The notes beneath the pieces were generated by a model that saw only the letters and a program-made list of their open reading frames with translations, searched no databases and was not told where the DNA came from. A program made the position numbers and the translations under genes. Of a stretch of DNA of 64,000 nt, positions 11,600 through 23,487 are shown one piece after another. This stretch comes from Gnetum montanum (Eukaryota; Streptophyta; Gnetopsida; Gnetales; Gnetaceae): NCBI GenBank assembly GCA_015680685.1, contig MNCI01025002.1, forward strand, positions 287,108 to 351,107, in the 5' to 3' direction. Position 1 is the stretch's first letter; the number at the start of each line of letters is the position of its first letter.

Positions 11600-14340
11600 C
11601 CTAGAGTTAGAGGCTCTTGGGGCTTTGATGATCACTCATCCCATCTTGGTGCTACTAGAGGTTGAGGTTGGCCTACTGTTGTCACTCCTTTTGCCGTACA
11701 CTTCAAAGCATCTAGAAGTGATTTCATCTTTTCCTCTTTGCTCCATAGGTTGTATACGATCAATTTAGCTTTGTTGATATCGGCCACTATAGGAATGTTC
11801 CATGGGTACGACATTGAAGAAAATAATTCCTTTGTATTGGAAAACTAGGTTATGAAATTTTTATGTTCAATATCGAACATCTTGATAAATTTTTGCAATT
11901 TTTAGTAGTTATTCATCGTTCTAGCCAGGTTCTTAACAACAAATCTTTGATTAGTGAATTTTCTTTTGAGAACTCCAAGCTCCACAATGGTTGTCTTCAA
12001 CTTTTGCTTTGTTTCCTTGTGGAGCTTGAATTTTGTCTCATAGAAGAGGTAGGAACTAGTCACTTCTCTAATTCTAACCTTAGCCTCCCTGCTATTAACA
12101 TTATCAAGTTTGCATAATGGAGGTTAGCAAGCTTTATATACTCTATCATCTCTTCAATTTGCAACATCTTTAGGAAAATTTCATCCTTGTTAAACGTATT
12201 CAGTCCATCAAAGATGGGCTTCCATATGTCACCTCTTTGTTGGAGTTACTAAAAGGTCTCATTTTTCTTCACCTTTATTAACCAAATTTCCTTTTTTTTT
12301 TATCTTCTTGAGGAGTGCAACTTGGTCCCTATAGTGATTCTTTGTATGTTCAAATTTTAGGGCTTCATTCTTCTAAGCAGCTACCTCAATTATGATCTTC
12401 TAACAAAGAGCATAGTCTTTCCCCAATGAGATATTTTGATTTTTTGCTTCCAACCTTCTTAGGTTTACATTCATCTTCGTGAGCTACTCCTAGTATTGGT
12501 GTATCAATTTGACAATCTTGTCCTTTTATTACTTAGCATTGCACAAATAGTGATTGTCCTTTGTGAGGACCAAGCTTTCCTTCTAGACCTATGACAAGTC
12601 CTTATCTATGTTGAAAGCAATAGGTTCTAATAAGGATGCATCAAATATCGTAGCCTCATTTGCATTCTTAGCCTCTTGAAGTTTTTGTTAAAGCTGTCAG
12701 AAAGCTTCATCCCTAGTAAGCTCAAGTTTGAGAATCATAGAGTCAAAGAGATAAGCATGCAACTTAACAACTTCAATGGCCAACCACTAATTGGTTGCAG
12801 TGATCTTCTTAAGTTTCACATTGGCTATAAGAAGCTTGCTTTTTATCTTGAGAAACTGTGATTTATTTGTAGTGATATTATTTAGAAAATCAAAGATCTT
12901 CAAAAGAGGTTGCCCTGTTCCAACTAGTCTTTCCAATGCCTTCATGTGTTGGGTAGCACTCATCCAATTGCTTATTTGCTCTTGTAGATGCACAAATGTC
13001 AACCATTGCACCAATGTTAGGTACTAACACTGCAAGAGCGTTCAAGACTTCAGCAACCCTATCAGCCATCACCTTCACCACTTTCTGTTGGCCTTTTTGC
13101 TACATGAATAGGTCGATTACCACCTCACCTTCCTCCAACATGACAAAGAAGACCATGGTATTTCCTAAAATTTTAGAAATTATTTTTCTAGGGATGGATA
13201 CTATGACCTCTTGGGCACTGAAATTTAACCTTGTAGGCACCTAGTTCCTTTGAGGTGAGAATAGCAAGGCATTCTTACTATCTAGCTAGCTAATGGTCCT
13301 TAAGACCTCATTTAAGTGGCTCATGGCTAGATAGTATACAAATGGTTCTCCACCACTTATAGCACATTGTTATTGCTCTAGCTACTACTCTAGAAGTTTT
13401 TTGATGCATTTTGCAATTACGAACATTTCTAGTATTGTTTCAAGTGGTGGTGGTAGCTACTTCTCCTTCTACAACTTAGCTACTACCTTATCTTTCATCA
13501 TCTCTTGCCAAGATGTTATAGGAGCATGACAAACCATGTCATTAGAATAGTAAGTCATTCCTTCCCTTTTCCACAATTTGTAGATCAAGCATGAAAAGGG
13601 AAGCATCTTACTTTCCTTCTCAATTTCTTTGAAGAAATTTATAATTTCCAAAAAAAAAAATGAGTTGGGAAAATTTGATTGGGAATTTTACACTTAGAAT
13701 GATGCATGCATGAGTGAAGAAGGTTATCACCTTGTTGGACCTCACCATTGGATTTAGGTGGTAGGTCGTGATCTTGAATTATGCACACTCCACCTTTGTG
13801 AGGGCATCATACTCCTTACAATCCACTCCATAGCATCATTGGACCCATTCTTTTTTAGCTTCTAGGTCTACCTACATTGAGATCTTAGCTAGTTTGTCCC
13901 TAGTATTTGACAACTCAAGGGCCTCTGCAATAGCCACAACTAAGTAAGAGATGATGATATCTTTGATTTTCACTAATGCATCTCCTTATTGGTTATTCTA
14001 AAATAAGTAGACCTCCCCGATGTACCATTCTCTACTGTTAGAAAGAATGTACCACATGGAAGACCCCTGTAGTTATGTATAGATCTCTTCTAATGCCAGC
14101 TCCAAGAAGGATCCAAAGTTCAACTCCTAAAGAATAGAACTTTGAACCTCCTTGGTTCTGATTATCTCTAAGTAGGCCTATATCAAAGTAACCTCCAAGT
14201 CAAGCCTTTGCCTAGAATCCTCATCTTACATTAACTAGAAAATTTCTACTGTGGGAATATTTCGAACAGATTCCACTTCTGGCTCCTCCCAAAGGAGTCA
14301 TATTACATGAGTTGCTTCAAGTGCTTCTTCTTAGGGATAT
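11600..14340 (-). pseudogene. Element B additional (env-position) ORF, decayed
   Basis: This is a broken minus-strand coding region collinear with the extra ORF of element A. From the N-terminus, motifs include SREWYIGEVYLF (about 14040-14000), AIAEALELSNTRDKLAKISM (about 13935-13875), KMLPFSCLIYKLWKREG (about 13605-13555), MADRVAEVLNALAVLVPNIG (about 13070-13010) and a long charged, probably coiled-coil stretch (about 12860-11900). A C-terminal segment (SLLDALKC) ends near 11632. Stops and frameshifts are frequent. No transmembrane segment is obvious, so calling it an envelope protein is not justified; only its position is env-like. The family is unrecognised apart from a possible link to the putative plant transposon protein domain. 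Confidence 0.5.
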
Positions 14341-17300
14341 TTTCGTTATTGTTTCTAGCACCTTCCTCCTCTAGGTTTCTTATCCCTAGGATACAAAATC
14401 CCTCCCACCTATGATCCTCATTTTGGTACTAACTATGATGACAACCATAACCTATGATTAGTCCTTTTAGTTCATAATCTTAGTTATTTAGATACCTTTC
14501 TTATTAGATCATGTTATCTATAATTATTGGATGCTAAGAATTGGCATTTCAATACTTGTTTATAATCTTGGAAAGTTATATTATTTTAATATTATTATAT
14601 TCATTAACTATTGGATTTTTTTGTTTGGATCAACCCCTTTATTATAAGTATTTTAATATTATTTTAATGGGTTAACCTTGGAAATTTAGAAAAATACTAA
14701 AAAACGTTTTGCAAGAGACCAAAGATTTGTGTCTCCCATGACATAGAGCTTACATCTGGTAGGTCAAGAATCAAAAAATGATTAAAACTAGATGAGCAAT
14801 TTGAAAGTTAGGATGCTCAAAAGGTTCATGGGCTCTAAAAATGGTAAAAACTCCTTTTGCTATTTGGAAAATGATGCAAAAATATGTTAAGGGCCATACA
14901 CATATATAGTATTTTTATGTTGTGTCGACAAGGCTACATCAACTCATCAGACTACATCAATGCAAATGTTTGTAGCAATATTTTGCATTGTGAAAATGGA
15001 GGAATTTCAATGAGTTCTGGGATGAAACAAAAGCTCAATGAAATCTAAAGAAATGTATAATGATGGAAAAAATACAAAAGAGGATTATATAAGCTTCAAA
15101 GAAAAGATTTGAACACATTCAAATGAATTTAAAATGCTAAAATCAAGCAAATCTAGATGTTTAAATGTAAGTTAATGGGATTGATCATGTAAACGGTTGC
15201 TAGGAGTTTTAACTTAAGGAAGACTAAAGGGAATGTAAGTGGATTCTTCACAAAGAAAGCATTATGCTTGTAGAACCTAAAAAATTTGGTCACTTAAAAC
15301 CCAAAAATCCTAGGTGCAACAATCTAACCTTGGATCCCAAGGGCCTCCAAGAAATAGGATCCAAGGTGCCCTGGATATTCCAGTTAATCACCCATGAACT
15401 TAGAAAATGCAAACAAGAACAGATTTGTAGATTCGAATGAAAATAAATACTAAAATTAAATTCAAAATAAATTCTACACAACAAAAGAACTATAAACTTT
15501 ATTGAACATCAAGAAAAATGCTTAAAGTATGGAGTTCGATTGAGTACAGATTATGTGCTAAAATGCACAAGAAGTTCACTAGAATGGAGCTTGAAGCCTA
15601 TTGGGGTTGGTAGGTTGTGTTCTATAGTCAAAATCCATGATCCAAGTTCTTTCCAACTCCACTTGCTAAGAACTCCTTACTAGTTTTAACTCAACTTTGA
15701 AACTTTGGCTACTACTGGTGTAAATAGTGGTGTGAAATCTTATTCCAATGGTACTATGTTCAAGGTATCTTGTGCTCAATGTAGATGCCAAATGGAATTC
15801 AAGCACTCAAGATTGTAAAAGGCTATTGATTGCAAAGGTTCTAAACTCAAAAAATGTTTTCAAAACCTAAATAATGTTTTTAAGTTTGGCTTTTATAGGC
15901 TTGAAGGTTGTTATTTTAAGGTTGCAAATTTCTTTCATGATTACTGATAGATTTATGTCTATTTGTAGGCATAACAACTATGATTTCTAGTGTAGTTATC
16001 CACTTATGGCAATTTTTGATACATCAAATCCATTTGAATACTATAAATAGTAAATAGACTTTTTTTATGACGTTGACCTTCATCTTAACTATGTTGATCT
16101 TGAAGGACTATGCTAGCATTTATTGGTATCTGTTGAAAGATGTGGTGATTACATTGGCCATATTGTAGCTACTAAAAATCCATGATTACTACGTTGGCCA
16201 TGCTATTACTACTGGAGATTGTCATGGCTATGCTAGCCCTTACTAGGAAAATCAAAAACCAAACAAATCCAATGCTAGCTAATAGCTACACTAGGTTTTG
16301 TGGTGACTACATTGGATCTACACTAGAGGTAGGTATTTCCAACATAGTTGAGGCTATACACCCATAAAAACACATGAAAATGCCAAATCTGGTAATCTCC
16401 AAGGCATTTTCCCACTTGGAAAGTAAGGTAACAACACTTTATGAGGCATTTTTCAGCCCCAAAAAGTTAAAGTATGCAAGATTGTAGCTCATAAGCCACA
16501 AGCCTTACATCTACAATAAGATCTTGCCTCAAGTTGGATGGTGAAGGTTACAAGTTACAACATGTATTTTCTTGGTGGTGTTTAATTGGCCCCTCTTTGT
16601 TGATGTTTGGAAGATCAACTTGAGAGACATCAACAAAGAATACAAAACACCATTACGAGCCCATCACCAACATTTCCTCTTCACACTTGATCTTGTAGTA
16701 TCAAACCATGTCAAAGAATGCTTGGTAATGATGGGATAAGGTTATGATGGGGTGGTAAAAGTTATAGCTTACATTTGGTCACTAGGAAATGATCATGAGG
16801 GTTAACAATAAGTTCCATAGGTTGACATCATGGCTACAATATGGTACTAACATGTTGATTAATCAATAAGGTCTTTGTGCTTCATGATTTGAAGTGTTAG
16901 TCACTCAGTAATATTTTTGAGGAACCAACACCTCACTCCAAGGTTTCTTTGGCCTTTAATCGCCTCCATTTGGATGTTTGGAGTCATTGGTTTAACTATC
17001 AGTACTCATTGGCCATTTGGCTTCTTGACAATTTGCTTCCTCCCCCCACCCCCCTGCCCTACTTTTTCCTAGATGAAACCTTCATTGGGTTTCATTGTCA
17101 AGGTTAGATTTCATTTGGTTTTCCCATTGAATGAGATGTGTTACATTCAATGGACTTGATGGTGGAGCAGGACGAAGGAGATGTCACATGACCACAATGC
17201 ATGAATGTTGAACATAGGTCATCATTATCATTCAAGATAAGGAAGGTCATAATTAGGCTACAAGTTTGGGCTCAAGGAGAGGTAATAAGAGTGATGTAAA

Positions 17301-17699
17301 ATATGCACTCTTGGCAATGGAAGGACAAAAGTACCAAATATTATGCATCAAGGTCATGTGGTAACTTGCTACTATAATGAGTCGTACCTTTGCGATGACT
17401 TTAGGCTTCACCCTGGAAGCACAACTCCAAGAGAATAAGAAAACAAGACAAAGAAAGCATGTTGTCACACTACAATGCATAAGGCCACCTGAAAGAATTA
17501 GCAAACCAATCAGTCACAACTATTACACCAAAAAAGGATCTACATCTTGCACTATAGCTATTGCAAAATTTTTCAATTCATTTGTCATGCAAAAAGAGGT
17601 AAAGAAAGGAATACTGGGTCACTTGTTATTGGTCACTATGGTCATGGATGTTGATGTTGGTACCTACCAGGAAAATGTATTAAATGTAATAAGGGTTTA
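14341..17699. other. Repeat-derived noncoding stretch between B and C
   Basis: There is no convincing coding region. Parts around 15960-16350 carry the words GACTACATTGG and ACGTTGGCCATG, related to the tandem array at 21840-23487 on the other side of element C. The remainder is AT-rich and unassigned; it may include the 5' part of element B or the 3' untranslated region of element C. Confidence 0.4.
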
Positions 17700-17739
17700 G
17701 ATAGAAATGATTAACTAGATTAACCAATTTATTCCCATC

Positions 17740-18850
17740 CATGTCTACTATTATAAAGGCTCTATTGTCATAGGCATTGGTGATCAAGAAAGACCCTTCC
17801 CATTTAGCTAAGAATTTGTCTGCGTGCTCATGGAAAACTTTGAGGACCAGATCTTCCTTTTTGATCTTTCATTTGTTTAGGTTACGGTGAGGCTATTTTT
17901 TTTTACTCTCCTATTATCACTCAATGTGAACAAGCATTCATACATGTTCCTCCTCCATTGAGTCCTGGTCCATGGTATGCAGCTCCTTATTCTGTTCATC
18001 ATTTATGAAGTTCGATAGAGTTATCCTCAGTGATGGAATCTACAATTCAAGAGGTAAAATAGCTTTATAGTCTTAAAAAAAGCTATATGAGGTTAGACTA
18101 GTTGTAGTCCAATAGGTTGTTCAATAGGACCAAAGTGCATGGAAAAGCTACTCATGAAACCTGCATATGCTATTGTTCAACATCTTTTAAAGAAAGTTTA
18201 TGATGGTCTTGTTGCTAGCTTTAGCTTTTCCATTGGCTTCAAGGTAGTATGATGACATAAAGAAATGCTTAATGCCTAGGTCATGATAAAATTTTTTGGT
18301 TTTATGGATGCTAAATTATGGTCCATTGTTTGTGACTATGATCATATGGTATGCCAAAATGGGCTACTATATTGTCTAGTATAAATCTATAGACTTGTTG
18401 AGAGATCATCTTCCTTAGGGAAATAGGTTCAACCTACTTTGTGAAGTATTTAGTTGTAATGATGATAAAACTATGTTGGATGGAAGACTTAGGTGTTATA
18501 GGTTCAATGATGCTCAATCCCCACTATTGGAATGGCAAGGTTATCTGAGTGGTATGTAACTTAGTTGCTGGTACATGTATTACCTTACTATGTCATTGAT
18601 AAGTGTCATAGGTCTTGATCTTCTGTAGGCAATCATTTTTCATATAGGATTAGTAATAGCCTAGCCATCCAATCTTAGTAGCCATGGTTCTATATCCTAT
18701 ATGTCCTCCACATATACCCTCATGAACTTGCTTCAGGACTATGCGGGCTTTGGTTTTGCCCAAGCACACTAACAATATGCCATCATAGGAGTCGACATAA
18801 TGTGTTATCACCAACAATGACATACTATCTTGATCTTTTATGTACAACAT
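17740..18850 (-). pseudogene. Element C integrase, decayed
   Basis: The N-terminal H2C2 zinc-binding start is seen as VLKQVHEGICGGHIGYRTMA (about 18755-18695). Farther on, YFTKWVEPISLRKM (about 18455-18415) matches the Gypsy integrase core segment. After about 18300 the frame collapses with many stops. Integrase would insert the cDNA into the chromosome. Confidence 0.65.
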
Positions 18851-18916
18851 CCTTTTAAGAAGTAGTCAGGCCCTATGGAGATTCACCATGCATAAGGTAA
18901 AACTTAATAGTAGCTA

Positions 18917-19411
18917 CTACCATTCCCTTGGAGGGGTAGTACTAATGGAGGCTACAATGTTATCCTTAGTTTTGTACATAATGGAAATAGCATAGTTCAC
19001 AGTTAAGAAAGGAAATTTGCTAAACACATCATGTGTCACACTGAGAGCTAAGGTTGTAATGGCATCAGCTAGCATGTTCTCAATTTGAGGTACATGTTCA
19101 ATATCAATGTCTATGAATTGTTGTATCAGTTTCTTTCCTAGGTCATAGTAAGGTTGCAAGTGTTTGGCTTTGCATGCATAAAGTTTAGTTACTTGGTTAA
19201 CCAAAAGTTTTGAATCACATTTGATCATTACGTGTTTGATTCCTAGGTCATAAGCTACCATCATCCCTCTAATCAATCCTTCATATTCCTCTATATTATT
19301 GGTACATGAGAATTCGAAATGATAAGAAAAGGGTTGGATTTCACCATATGGGAGTGTTATGATGGCAAAAACACTAGTCCCATGGGAATTCGAAGCTCCA
19401 TCAAAGTGCAT
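18917..19411 (-). pseudogene. Element C archaeal-type RNase H domain
   Basis: This 164-codon open stretch starts MHFDGASNSHG, continues CTNNIEEYEGLIRGMM and CDSKLLVNQVTKLY, and ends with ENMLADAITTLA. The D, E, D and terminal D of the RNase H fold are all present in these motifs. The pattern is that of the second (archaeal-like) RNase H of Tat/Ogre retrotransposons, which degrades the RNA strand of the cDNA hybrid. It is the best-preserved domain in the window, but its flanks are broken. Confidence 0.8.
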
Positions 19412-19979
19412 GACAACCTCATAACTCTTAGGTACATTGTTAATAATGTTGACATGTTCATTCAGGAATTCAAGGTCTATGGTTGCATGGTCTTGTACTA
19501 GTGAAGTAGTAAGTTGTGTGACTATAGCTTAACCTTTCATTAAGGCTTGAGAGACATAATGAAGATCAAACTTGGCCATTATGGCTTTTCAATGAGTAAT
19601 ATGGCTATTTTCATAGATATTAGTCATGATGGCTCCAAGTACATTATCCTTACAAATGATGTTGACCTGGCTCCTAAAGAGGTAGCACCACCACTTCTTA
19701 AGTTAGAAGACAAGTTTAAATAATACTTCTCTACTTTGGTGTATTGGGTCAATAGATGTATCAAAGATAGCAAGGTGGATGTAAAAAGGTTTATCTTCTT
19801 ATGGTAGATAGAATATAGGTAGTTGTGCCAACTCTTGCTTAAAGTTTTTAAAGGCTTCTTGGCATTAAGTCATCCACTCATAGTGAACTCATTTCTTAAG
19901 AAAGTGTTACATGGATTGTAACTTATTAGTAAGCCTGGTGATGAACCTATGGATAAATAAATATCTACCTTGTAGTCCT

Positions 19980-20650
19980 TGAAGCTCCTTAAGGTTAGTT
20001 AACACTGCCAAGTTGGATATGGCCTAAGCATTATCAAGATCGACACATATTCCAAATTTAGATACTATAAACCCAAGCATCTTACTATGTAATCATAAGG
20101 TAATGCACATGGTTGTTGGCCACTTTGGACTTAATGGCTATATCTTCTATGTAATCATTAAGCAAGCCTAGCATATAATCACTAAAGATATACATCATAG
20201 CTCTTTCATAGGTTGCTCCTGTGTTCTTTAAGCCAAAGGGCATCATGATATAACAAAATGTACCCCAAGGGGTCATGAAGATCATACTAAGTTGATGTTC
20301 TAGGTTAATTCTAATTTAGTTGTATCCTGAAAACCCATCCATGAAGGACAGCAAGGCAACTCCAATTGATCTATCGATAAGTTAATCAATACTAGGTGAA
20401 GTAAAATCATCTTTGATGGTTGCCTTATTCAGGTTTTAAAAATCAATACATATACATATACTCTCATTTTTCTTATGGACTACCACTATGTTGGATACCC
20501 ATTCTGCATAATAGACAACTCTAATGAAACTAGCTTGGTATAATTTTGTGATCTCATCATAAACTACCAAGGCCGAATCTAGCAAAATTTTGTGAAAATT
20601 TTTGCTTAACTAATCTAACACTAGGATTGAATATGATGTTATGTTGCACT
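19980..20650 (-). pseudogene. Element C reverse transcriptase, decayed
   Basis: The minus strand shows FMTPWGTFCYIMMPFGLKN (about 20279-20223) and the catalytic box as YIED (20153-20142), where YVDD is usual, so the first Asp is replaced by Glu. Upstream, at 20640-20300, palm and finger motifs are partly legible but full of stops. The enzyme is inactive both by this substitution and by the frame breaks. Confidence 0.7.
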
Positions 20651-20950
20651 AGGTATGGATCAAGACCCGACATATCTTCATACAACTAGGCAAAGGCATT
20701 AATGTTATTCTAGAGCACCTTGGTGATGTATTAAGCCTATTGAGATTCCATTGAGGAACTTAATTTTAGTACTTTCTCCTAACCACTGTGTGTCATGATA
20801 GGAACCTCAACTAGAGAGTCCTTGGTAATGTCATCAGCCTCAAGGTTAAGGCCTTTGAAGAGGTTTTCAAGCCACTCTAGAGGTTTCTTTATTAAGGCTA
20901 TGTGGTCAACAAAAATCTCAAGCTTAAGATCTAGGCAGTTAAGTTCAATA

Positions 20951-21839
20951 AATCATTCAACATCACTGTGAGGTCCACTTAGGTTCAATGGTAAACTAAT
21001 TTAAATCTAGGTGTCCATACTCCAATCCTGCATATCAACCATAAGCACATTAAGTGACACCTAGGTAAAATGAATAACTAATGCCAAAATGATATAAAAT
21101 TTTCTATCAACTATGCATGGATTAGCCAAAACATGCAAATTCATAGTCAAACAAGATGCAAAAAAGGATAACAAAGGCTATAAGAGGTAGGTGAAGAAAA
21201 ATAAAGATACATAAGATTAAATAAATGCTAAACAATGTGAACACATGGTGGAATGGAACCAAGTGATGCTTCAATGAAGCCAAATAACATCACAAGGCCA
21301 AAGAATGAAGGTTAACAAGGTCAAATCAAGCTAAAATACAGTGAAACAAGGATGAATAAGTAAAGGTATAAAAAATAAGGTAAAACAGGATTAATGTTAA
21401 GCAATCAGGGTTATATTTTACTAGTTTTAGGCCTTAGCAAGCCATATTGCTAGTTTAAGACCTTGGCGAACCATATGATGGTCAAATGATGCTAGATGAT
21501 GGTCCAAGGATGGCTGAACCCCACCAAATAACATCAATCGAAGGACAAACATGGTTAAATAAGGTGAAAAAAGAGATAAATAGTGAGATCAAAGCCAAGT
21601 AGAAGTTGAATGAGATTAACTAATGATCTCTAAAAGTCAACCATGCATTGAAATATCGAAACAAGTCAAAACACCACAAAACAAGGTCAAATTAGTTAAG
21701 GTGGAAAACATGTGATAAAAGAATATCAATATTGCTCAAATAGGATTAGATTTTCCTATTTTAGGCCTTAGCAGACCATAGTAAAGGTCTACAAGGTTGA
21801 CAAGTATGTTTCAGCACATGATGAAGTTATTTCAAGGCT
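20951..21839. other. A-rich noncoding stretch
   Basis: This sequence is rich in AAGG and AAAT words with no coding signal. It may be the decayed gag-protease end of element C or spacer. Nothing else is recognised. Confidence 0.3.
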
Positions 21840-23487
21840 ATTTGAAGGCAAAAATAACATCTTTTGATGTGACTATGTTGGGCTCTCTTGGTGACTACGC
21901 TAGCCAACATAGTCAAAGCAAGCCCCAACATTGTTGATGATAGTATATGGTTTCCCAAGTTCACTATTTCCATTTTTGAGTTCTTGATGATCTTTATAAC
22001 TAGGATTGTGGGCTAGGGTTGAAGACTGGTTCATTTTGACTTCGTTTTTATCCTTGGAAAGCTAGAAATAATGCCAAAATGGGTGATTACACTAGGAATA
22101 CATTGGCTAGCATAGTCCATACTTTCTCTAACATAGATGCATGTGAGAAATGGATTTATAGCGTTTAAGAGTTACTACTGATATTCCATCAGCTCCCTAG
22201 GGTAATGCAAGGTATGGAAAAGACTAAATTAGTCCTTTGGAAGGTAAAATAGGCTACTAAACGTAATTTTTAACACCATTTACCACTGGAATACACTAGC
22301 TAATGTAGTTTAATATTTCCCTAGTGTAGACCAACTAAATCTAGTGTTTTCATGGTCAAAACAAGATGGAACTATTGCTGGGTAGGGTTGAGCAAGGTTT
22401 TAGGCTTTCAAGCTAGTTTTTGGATAATGTGTAGTGTCATGGCATTGCTAAAACTTGTCCAACACCATGACTACACTAGGACTACACTTGCTAGTGTAGT
22501 CCAAGCCTATCTCAACATCATTAAGATAAGTTTTGAACTTTTCATGATCAAACAAGGTCAAATTACATCTAACTTTAGGACTTTAGGATTCTAAGATTCT
22601 GGAATCAAGTTTTTGGTCCTTTTAATTGTTGATGGGTTAGTTAAACCACTTTATGATAAGGACTACACTAGGACTACATTGGTCAATGTAGATCCAAGCC
22701 TAGCTCAATGTAAATGAAGGTAATCTAGCATTTCCATGGTCTAAATAAGGTGAAATTATGACTAGGCAATGTTGAGTAATGTTCTAGGTATCTTAAGTCA
22801 AATTTTAGGTCATTCGAGATTACAAGATACTGATTTCATCAATTTCCAATCAGGACTACACTAGGACTACACTAGCTAGCATAGTCATGACCTATTCCAG
22901 TGTAGCAAGGGGTGAAATCTAGCTTTTGATTGATTCTTGCAATCAATTAACCAATTTCTTGGATTCCTAGGATTACCAATGCTCCTAGATAGGGTTTTGG
23001 CTTGGGATGGTCAATTCCAAAGCTTTTTTTAGGCATTAAAATGATGATTTCCTATTTAGACTACATTGGTCAACATACTTAAGTCTAGCCTCAATGTAGA
23101 TGAGGTAAATCTAACATTTCGAGAATCAAAACAAGGTGGATTTGCAACTAGGCATGGCCAAATGAGGCTTTGGGTTTTCAAGTCAGGTTTTGGGCTGTTT
23201 AGAGTGTCAACACACTAGTTAAATCAACCTAGGACCATGACTACATTGGGACTACATTGGTTTGCATAGTCCAAGCCTCCTCCAATGTGTTCACAATATG
23301 AATCTTGGATTTTGGTGAAATTCGATGGTCGATTGAATAGGTATTTAGGTCAATGAAATTTAGAACTAGGAGTTTAAGCTTAGGATGGTCAATTTTGATG
23401 GTTTTTTTTTATTTTGAACTAATCCTACACCCTTGGACTATGCTGGCCAACATAGTCCAGGTCTTCTCTTGTGTAGTTGAGGGGTTC
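21840..23487. repeat. Diverged tandem array, about 190-bp unit
   Basis: A core reading roughly GACTACACTAGGACTACA, then TTGGCTAGCATAGTCCAAGCCT, recurs near 21871, 22083, 22290, 22470, 22660, 22853, 23056, 23238 and 23425, about 190 bp apart. After the core most units share a CTCAATGTAGATGAGG-like segment and the words CTAGCATTTCCATGGTC. The core is partly self-complementary (GACTAC and GTAGTC). Units are diverged by substitutions. Similar words occur at 15960-16350, left of element C. Tandem repeats in untranslated regions are known from Tat/Ogre elements, which fits the neighbour. Confidence 0.7.

Larger units (their letters stand above)
17700..20950 (-). mobile_element. Element C: Tat/Ogre-like pol fragment
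   Basis: On the minus strand, coding remnants appear in the order RT (about 20650-20000), RNase H region, archaeal-type second RNase H (19411-18917), integrase zinc finger (18850-18650) and integrase core (about 18500-17740). A second RNase H of this kind between pol RNase H and integrase is the mark of the Tat/Ogre lineage. Gag, protease and LTRs were not found, so only the pol core survives. It differs from the Athila-like family that fills the rest of the window. Confidence 0.75.

Noticed and set aside
21840-23487. CRISPR-like array
   Set aside because: Units are about 190 bp, diverged and lack short identical repeats with unique spacers; the context is a plant retroelement.
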